In this document: in pieces, positions 5,723-8,066 of the stretch | Numbering within the stretch: position 1 is the first letter of the stretch | Layout: the number at the start of each line of letters is the position of its first letter | From: an uncultured Collinsella sp. | Lineage (GTDB): Bacteria > Actinomycetota > Coriobacteriia > Coriobacteriales > Coriobacteriaceae | Reading direction: 5' to 3' | NCBI GenBank assembly: GCA_905198825.1 | Contig: CAJKEF010000044.1 | Span: forward strand, 1-8,066 | DNA length: 8,066 nucleotides | Made by a program: the position numbers and the translations under genes | The notes under the pieces: model-generated | The model's input: only the letters and a program-made list of their open reading frames with translations | Told to the model about the DNA's origin: nothing | Databases searched by the model: none

Positions 5723-6457
5723 CTACTCGTGAACCGGGAACACGCTGGCGACGGAGTGAGTCTCCTCGTCGGTGCGCGGGTCGATGTACTTGGCAGCGTT
5801 CTCCCACTGACCATAGTGGCCCATAGCGCCAGCGATGGCCTCCTCGGGGGTCTTGCCGGCCTTGACGGCGTCGGTGAACTTGCCGAGGTTCAGGAACTCG
5901 AATGCGATGATCTCGTTCTTGTCGTTGAGAGCCATGCGGGTGACGTAGCCCTGAGCGAGCTCGAGGTAACGAGCGCCCTTGGCCTTGGTGCCGAACATGG
6001 TGCCGACCTGAGAGCGAAGGCCCTTGCCGAGGTCGTCGAGGGAGGCGCCCACGGGCAGGCCGCCCTCGGAGAACGCGGTCTGGCTGCGGCCGTAAACGAT
6101 CTGCAGGAAGATCTCGCGCATAGCAACGTTGATGGCGTCGCAGACGAGGTCGGTGTTGAGGGCCTCGAGGATGGTCTTACCGGGAAGGATCTCGGAAGCC
6201 ATGGCGGCAGAGTGGGTCATGCCCGAGCAGCCGATGGTCTCAACGAGGGCCTCCTCGATGATGCCGTCCTTGACGTTCAGCGTGAGCTTGCAGGCGCCCT
6301 GCTGAGGTGCGCACCAACCCACACCGTGCGTAAGACCGGAGATGTCGGAAATCTCCTTAGCCTGGACCCACTTGCCCTCCTCGGGGATGGGTGCGGGACC
6401 GTGGTATGCACCCTTGGCAACGGGGCACATGTTCTCCACTTCCTGTGAGTACTGCAT
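5723..6457 (-). CDS. NifU/IscU-like iron-sulfur cluster scaffold protein
   Basis: 244 aa from ATG 6457-6455, preceded by AGGAG about 6 nt upstream. The frame is open for 117 more codons upstream, but that part crosses the promoter and has no family character. NifU/IscU proteins assemble Fe-S clusters on conserved cysteines. Here the scaffold region is residues 45-125: Cys56 in QQGACKLTL and Cys77 in ETIGCSGMTHSAAMASE correspond to the first two IscU cysteines, and Cys106 in LVCDAINVAMREI is a plausible third. Cys11 and Cys49 are extra. The second half (about 126-244) is not the usual NifU C-terminal thioredoxin-like domain and seems specific to the variant found beside GGGtGRT. No cysteine desulfurase or other isc/suf gene is nearby, so sulfur must come from elsewhere. 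Confidence 0.87.
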   Translation of the reverse strand: MQYSQEVENMCPVAKGAYHGPAPIPEEGKWVQAKEISDISGLTHGVGWCAPQQGACKLTLNVKDGIIEEALVETIGCSGMTHSAAMASEILPGKTILEALNTDLVCDAINVAMREIFLQIVYGRSQTAFSEGGLPVGASLDDLGKGLRSQVGTMFGTKAKGARYLELAQGYVTRMALNDKNEIIAFEFLNLGKFTDAVKAGKTPEEAIAGAMGHYGQWENAAKYIDPRTDEETHSVASVFPVHE

Positions 6458-6492
6458 GCCTCTCCTCTCTATCGTGTTGGCGTCCCGTCTGG

Positions 6493-6532
6493 GGGTCGTG
6501 GCTGGCGATTGCCGGGCGACCCTTCGAAAGGG
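6493..6532 (-). promoter_or_regulatory. Overlapping hairpins in the NifU-like operon leader
   Basis: In the minus-strand leader, CCCTT/AAGGG (6532-6528 with 6524-6520, loop TCG) and GGGTCG/CGACCC (6522-6517 with 6498-6493) share the same GGG, so only one can form at a time. That arrangement is found in attenuators and riboswitches. There is no U-tract, so transcription termination is unlikely, and no known riboswitch motif is recognised. Confidence 0.3.
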
Positions 6533-6550
6533 ACATGACATGCAGCCCCT

Positions 6551-6579
6551 ATAATACCGCGAAATGCACGGAATATTCG
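6551..6579 (-). promoter_or_regulatory. Promoter of the NifU-like/GGGtGRT operon
   Basis: A strong -10, TATTAT (6556-6551), lies on the minus strand about 94 nt before the NifU-like start. The -35 at 16-18 bp spacing has poor similarity to TTGACA. Given the high-expression codon use of the operon, a helper protein or an upstream element would be expected. The transcript leader would be about 87 nt. Confidence 0.55.
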
Positions 6580-6622
6580 GCGAACGGCTCAGTTTTCGTA
6601 GCGAGAAGTCCGGAAGTTTTAA

Positions 6623-6636
6623 TTGAAACGGTTTAA
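6623..6636. promoter_or_regulatory. LacI-type palindrome, possible operator
   Basis: Read on the minus strand, this 14-mer is TTAAACCGTTTCAA. It differs at two positions from a perfect TTGAAA-CG-TTTCAA palindrome, the centre-CG form used by LacI-family regulators. It lies about 80-90 bp upstream of the predicted NifU-like operon transcription start, in the shared region with the transposase. Weak evidence. Confidence 0.25.
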
Positions 6637-6726
6637 CTCTATGTTCTGTGGTCGCGAACTTCCATAGAGGGGGTCCGTCTTTGGCAAGCTTTTGGTCAGC
6701 TCTTGTAAGCGTTGCAGGGGTTGACC

Positions 6727-6771
6727 TGTTGCAACGGTGCCGTTCGCCGCCTGTTTGCTGCCTTTTGCCGC
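6727..6771 (+). repeat. Left flank segment resembling the right flank of the transposase, inverted
   Basis: TGTTGCAA (6727-6734), CGGTGCCG (6735-6742), TGCTG (6756-6760) and TTTTGC (6763-6768) occur here in the same order as on the reverse strand of 7834-7892, on the other side of the transposase gene. The match is gapped. It may be a REP-like or subterminal repeat pair. Confidence 0.35.
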
Positions 6772-6784
6772 GCGAGTGTATTGT
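6755..6784 (+). promoter_or_regulatory. Possible promoter of the transposase gene
   Basis: TTGCTG (6755-6760) and TATTGT (6779-6784) with 18 bp spacing form a weak sigma-70-type pair about 75 nt before the transposase start. A small hairpin, GCACG/CGTGC (6805-6821), lies in the leader between them. Low expression would fit a transposase. Confidence 0.28.
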
Positions 6785-6860
6785 TTTGCGTGAATGTTTT
6801 GATGGCACGCTTCAATCGTGCTGTATTGGATGGCAAGCAGATCCCGGCGAAGGGAGCGCC

Positions 6861-7673
6861 ATGCAGCGCGTTTGGAGAACGGTTACCGGCTTTTACCATG
6901 TCTGTGCCCGCGGTACGGGCAAGCAGCTCATCTTTGAGGGCGATGAAGACCGGTGGGAGTTTTTGGAACTGATGCGCGACTGCTGCCGCGAGGAGGGCGT
7001 GACGGTTATCGCCTGGTGCCTTATGGGCAATCACGTGCATTTGGTGCTTGCAGATTACGAGGACAGGATGAGCGCGGCGATGCACCGGCTGCTTTTGACG
7101 CACGCGCGGCGGTTTAATAAACGCGCGGGGCGCACAGGCCATCTGTTCCAGAACCGTTTTGACCGGCGCTCGCTCGATACCGACTGGCAGGTGATGGAGG
7201 CTATTCGCTCCGTACACGCCGATCCGCAGGAGGCGGGCGTTGGCCTAATCGAGCGTTATCCCTGGAGTAGCTTTGCGGAGTATTTATGCGCTTACGACGG
7301 TGACGCGGCTGATGTCGCGAGGGGATTTTCTGATCCTTCTTGCGTGCTTGAGCTTTTTGGTTCTGCCGAGGGCTTTATTGCCTATTCGCTTTCGACGCCC
7401 GACGGCGGTGAGCCAGCGCTGTGCGATATGAAAGAGACGGAATGGGAACGCCACGCCTTTGCCGACAAGATGGCGAAGAGCCTCGGGGTTCCGCTCAACG
7501 GGGTTAAAACTGCACCGCCGGCGCAGCGCGATACCGTTATTGTTGGATTGAACAATGCCGGCTTTACGGTGCGCCAGATTGAACGGTATACCGGGATTGG
7601 CAAAAGTACCGCCTCTCGTATTGTGCGCACCCGCGCGCGAACGGCGATGAGGGCTGGCGGAAACGTGATGTAG
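6861..7673 (+). CDS. HUH/Y1 transposase-like protein, REP-associated (RAYT) type, with C-terminal HTH
   Basis: 270 aa from ATG 6861, preceded by AGGGAG 6 nt upstream. The frame is open 71 codons further upstream, but that part shows no family match. The Y1 transposase domain covers about residues 5-145: FYHVCARG (11-18), IFEGDEDRWEFLEL (24-37), the HUH metal motif in WCLMGNHVHLVL (His58, His60), GHLFQNRF (93-100) and WSSFAEYL (135-142). In RAYT proteins the catalytic tyrosine lies in a motif like RYIHxNPVRAG; the matching segment here is RSVHADPQEAG, with Ser117 in its place, so single-strand cleavage may be lost. A C-terminal helix-turn-helix follows at about 222-258 (VRQIERYTGIGKSTASRIV). 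Four of seven lysines are AAA, unlike the neighbouring operon, which suggests low expression or foreign origin. Confidence 0.88.
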   Translation: MQRVWRTVTGFYHVCARGTGKQLIFEGDEDRWEFLELMRDCCREEGVTVIAWCLMGNHVHLVLADYEDRMSAAMHRLLLTHARRFNKRAGRTGHLFQNRFDRRSLDTDWQVMEAIRSVHADPQEAGVGLIERYPWSSFAEYLCAYDGDAADVARGFSDPSCVLELFGSAEGFIAYSLSTPDGGEPALCDMKETEWERHAFADKMAKSLGVPLNGVKTAPPAQRDTVIVGLNNAGFTVRQIERYTGIGKSTASRIVRTRARTAMRAGGNVM

Positions 7674-7754
7674 GGTCGCCTGTTCACCGCAGCTGGGGTC
7701 GTCCATACGCCGCAACCAGCGTTCAAAAGCTTGGTACGGTAACTGCACTTCTTA

Positions 7755-7788
7755 ATATGCATAGAAAAATCGCCATCTTGCATATAAT
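7755..7788 (+). promoter_or_regulatory. Promoter-like site with an inverted repeat over the -10 box
   Basis: A perfect TATAAT (7783-7788) is present, but the -35 at 17 bp is poor (CATAGA). The 7-bp inverted repeat ATATGCA (7755-7761) / TGCATAT (7779-7785), with a 17-nt spacer, reaches into the -10 box. A dimeric repressor bound there would block RNA polymerase. Transcription would start near 7795 and run rightward. Confidence 0.45.
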
Positions 7789-7833
7789 AACGGCTCGGTC
7801 CGGGTTTGCCCGTGCCTACCCCCGTCTGCGCCG

Positions 7834-7892
7834 TGCAAAAAACGGAGTTTTCAGCATCGTGTTGCTGTCGGCACCGCCGCAATCTTGCAACA
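7834..7892 (-). repeat. Right flank segment resembling the left flank of the transposase, inverted
   Basis: On the minus strand this reads TGTTGCAA (7892-7885), 8 nt, CGGTGCCG (7876-7869), then TGCTG and an imperfect hairpin with arms AAAAC/GTTTT (7834-7856). The order of words matches 6727-6771 in the opposite orientation. An imperfect palindrome beside a RAYT-type gene is the usual look of a REP element, but the copies are too diverged to be sure. Confidence 0.35.
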
Positions 7893-7933
7893 TACGGGTC
7901 CCGAAGCTATTGATTCCCGCCGTTGCGCCCCCG

Positions 7934-7969
7934 AAGCACGTGTCTGCGTCCCGTCAGACCGTGATGCTT
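7934..7969 (+). other. Stable hairpin in the right-hand intergenic region
   Basis: GTCTG (7942-7946) pairs with CAGAC (7955-7959) around an 8-nt loop. The stem extends outward through CACG/CGTG and AAGC/GCTT with small bulges, and is followed by TTGTTCT. It could be a weak terminator ending a transcript of about 175-180 nt from the promoter at 7783, or part of a structured leader. Confidence 0.35.
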
Positions 7970-8066
7970 GTTCTAAAACACAATGTATATGCGCCTGAAG
8001 ATGTTGATTAACGCTTTCGATGCGTATACACACAGCTTGGCGTGCTGAATACTCGCAAAAATGCAC

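Larger units (their letters stand above)
7674..8066. other. Intergenic stretch to the window edge, no gene recognised
   Basis: No open frame here has a ribosome binding site with recognisable protein character on either strand. The stretch holds a consensus -10 (7783-7788), small hairpins at 7801-7812 and 7834-7856, a larger one at 7934-7969, and a possible second promoter near the edge: TTGATT (8004-8009) and TATACA (8025-8030), with a short 15-bp spacer. It could be a long leader of a gene starting beyond the window, or a small RNA gene. I do not recognise a known RNA family. Confidence 0.5.

Noticed and set aside
4556..6448. A 630-codon open frame on the plus strand opposite the GGGtGRT and NifU-like genes
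   Set aside because: It is the exact antisense of two genes with clear family motifs. Strong codon bias there empties the opposite strand of stop codons. The translation is low-complexity Gly/Ala/Val/Asp-rich with no known domain and crosses both genes and their junction.
6458..6808. A 117-codon N-terminal extension of the NifU-like protein
   Set aside because: It crosses the predicted promoter and leader, has no family character, and a proper ribosome binding site precedes the ATG at 6457.
6648..6860. A 71-codon N-terminal extension of the transposase
   Set aside because: The family domain starts within a few residues of ATG 6861, which has AGGGAG upstream. The extension shows no domain and would cover the candidate promoter.
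7851..8066. A minus-strand open frame reaching the right edge, and a plus-strand 84-codon frame at 7757-8011
   Set aside because: Neither has a ribosome binding site or protein-like composition, and they overlap hairpins and promoter-like sites. A gene continuing beyond the edge cannot be fully excluded.

Overview
The window is a bacterial chromosome segment, GC-rich and with coding sequences that strongly prefer C- or G-ending codons. The gene content points to an anaerobic gut actinobacterium of the Coriobacteriia, most likely Collinsella or a close relative: a NifU-like protein paired with a GGGtGRT protein, a free-standing flavoprotein of the fumarate reductase / aspartate oxidase fold, a ROK sugar kinase and a REP-associated-type transposase. 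The assignment rests on gene content and codon use, not on a marker gene.

Layout, left to right. (1) 1-864, minus: ROK-family kinase of fructokinase type, cut by the left edge. (2) 1006-2187, minus: class I/II PLP aminotransferase, with its own terminator (936-980) separating it from the kinase. (3) 2298-2568, plus: a tRNA transcription unit with promoter, tRNA-His(GTG), tRNA-Lys(CTT) and a strong UUCG-loop terminator. (4) 2509-2798: the last 20 nt of tRNA-Lys, its terminator and about 70 nt of downstream sequence are repeated once more 177 bp away, with a palindrome-rich GC-rich spacer between the copies. This looks like an attachment-site scar or a local duplication. (5) 2921-4447, minus: FAD-dependent oxidoreductase with a repeat-rich upstream region. 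(6) 4629-6457, minus: a two-gene operon encoding a NifU-like Fe-S scaffold protein (244 aa) and, 18 nt downstream, a GGGtGRT-family protein (334 aa), closed by a strong terminator. (7) 6861-7673, plus: an HUH/Y1 transposase with a C-terminal helix-turn-helix. (8) 7674-8066: about 390 nt with no convincing gene but with a consensus -10 box and several hairpins, possibly the leader of a gene beyond the right edge or a small RNA.

The genes do not form one pathway. The most interesting unit is the NifU-like/GGGtGRT operon: its codon use looks like that of highly expressed genes, yet the GGGtGRT family has no established function that I know of. Second in interest is the transposase, where the tyrosine expected to be the nucleophile reads as serine. 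Short related words occur in opposite orientation on its two sides. Third is the duplicated tRNA-Lys 3' end.
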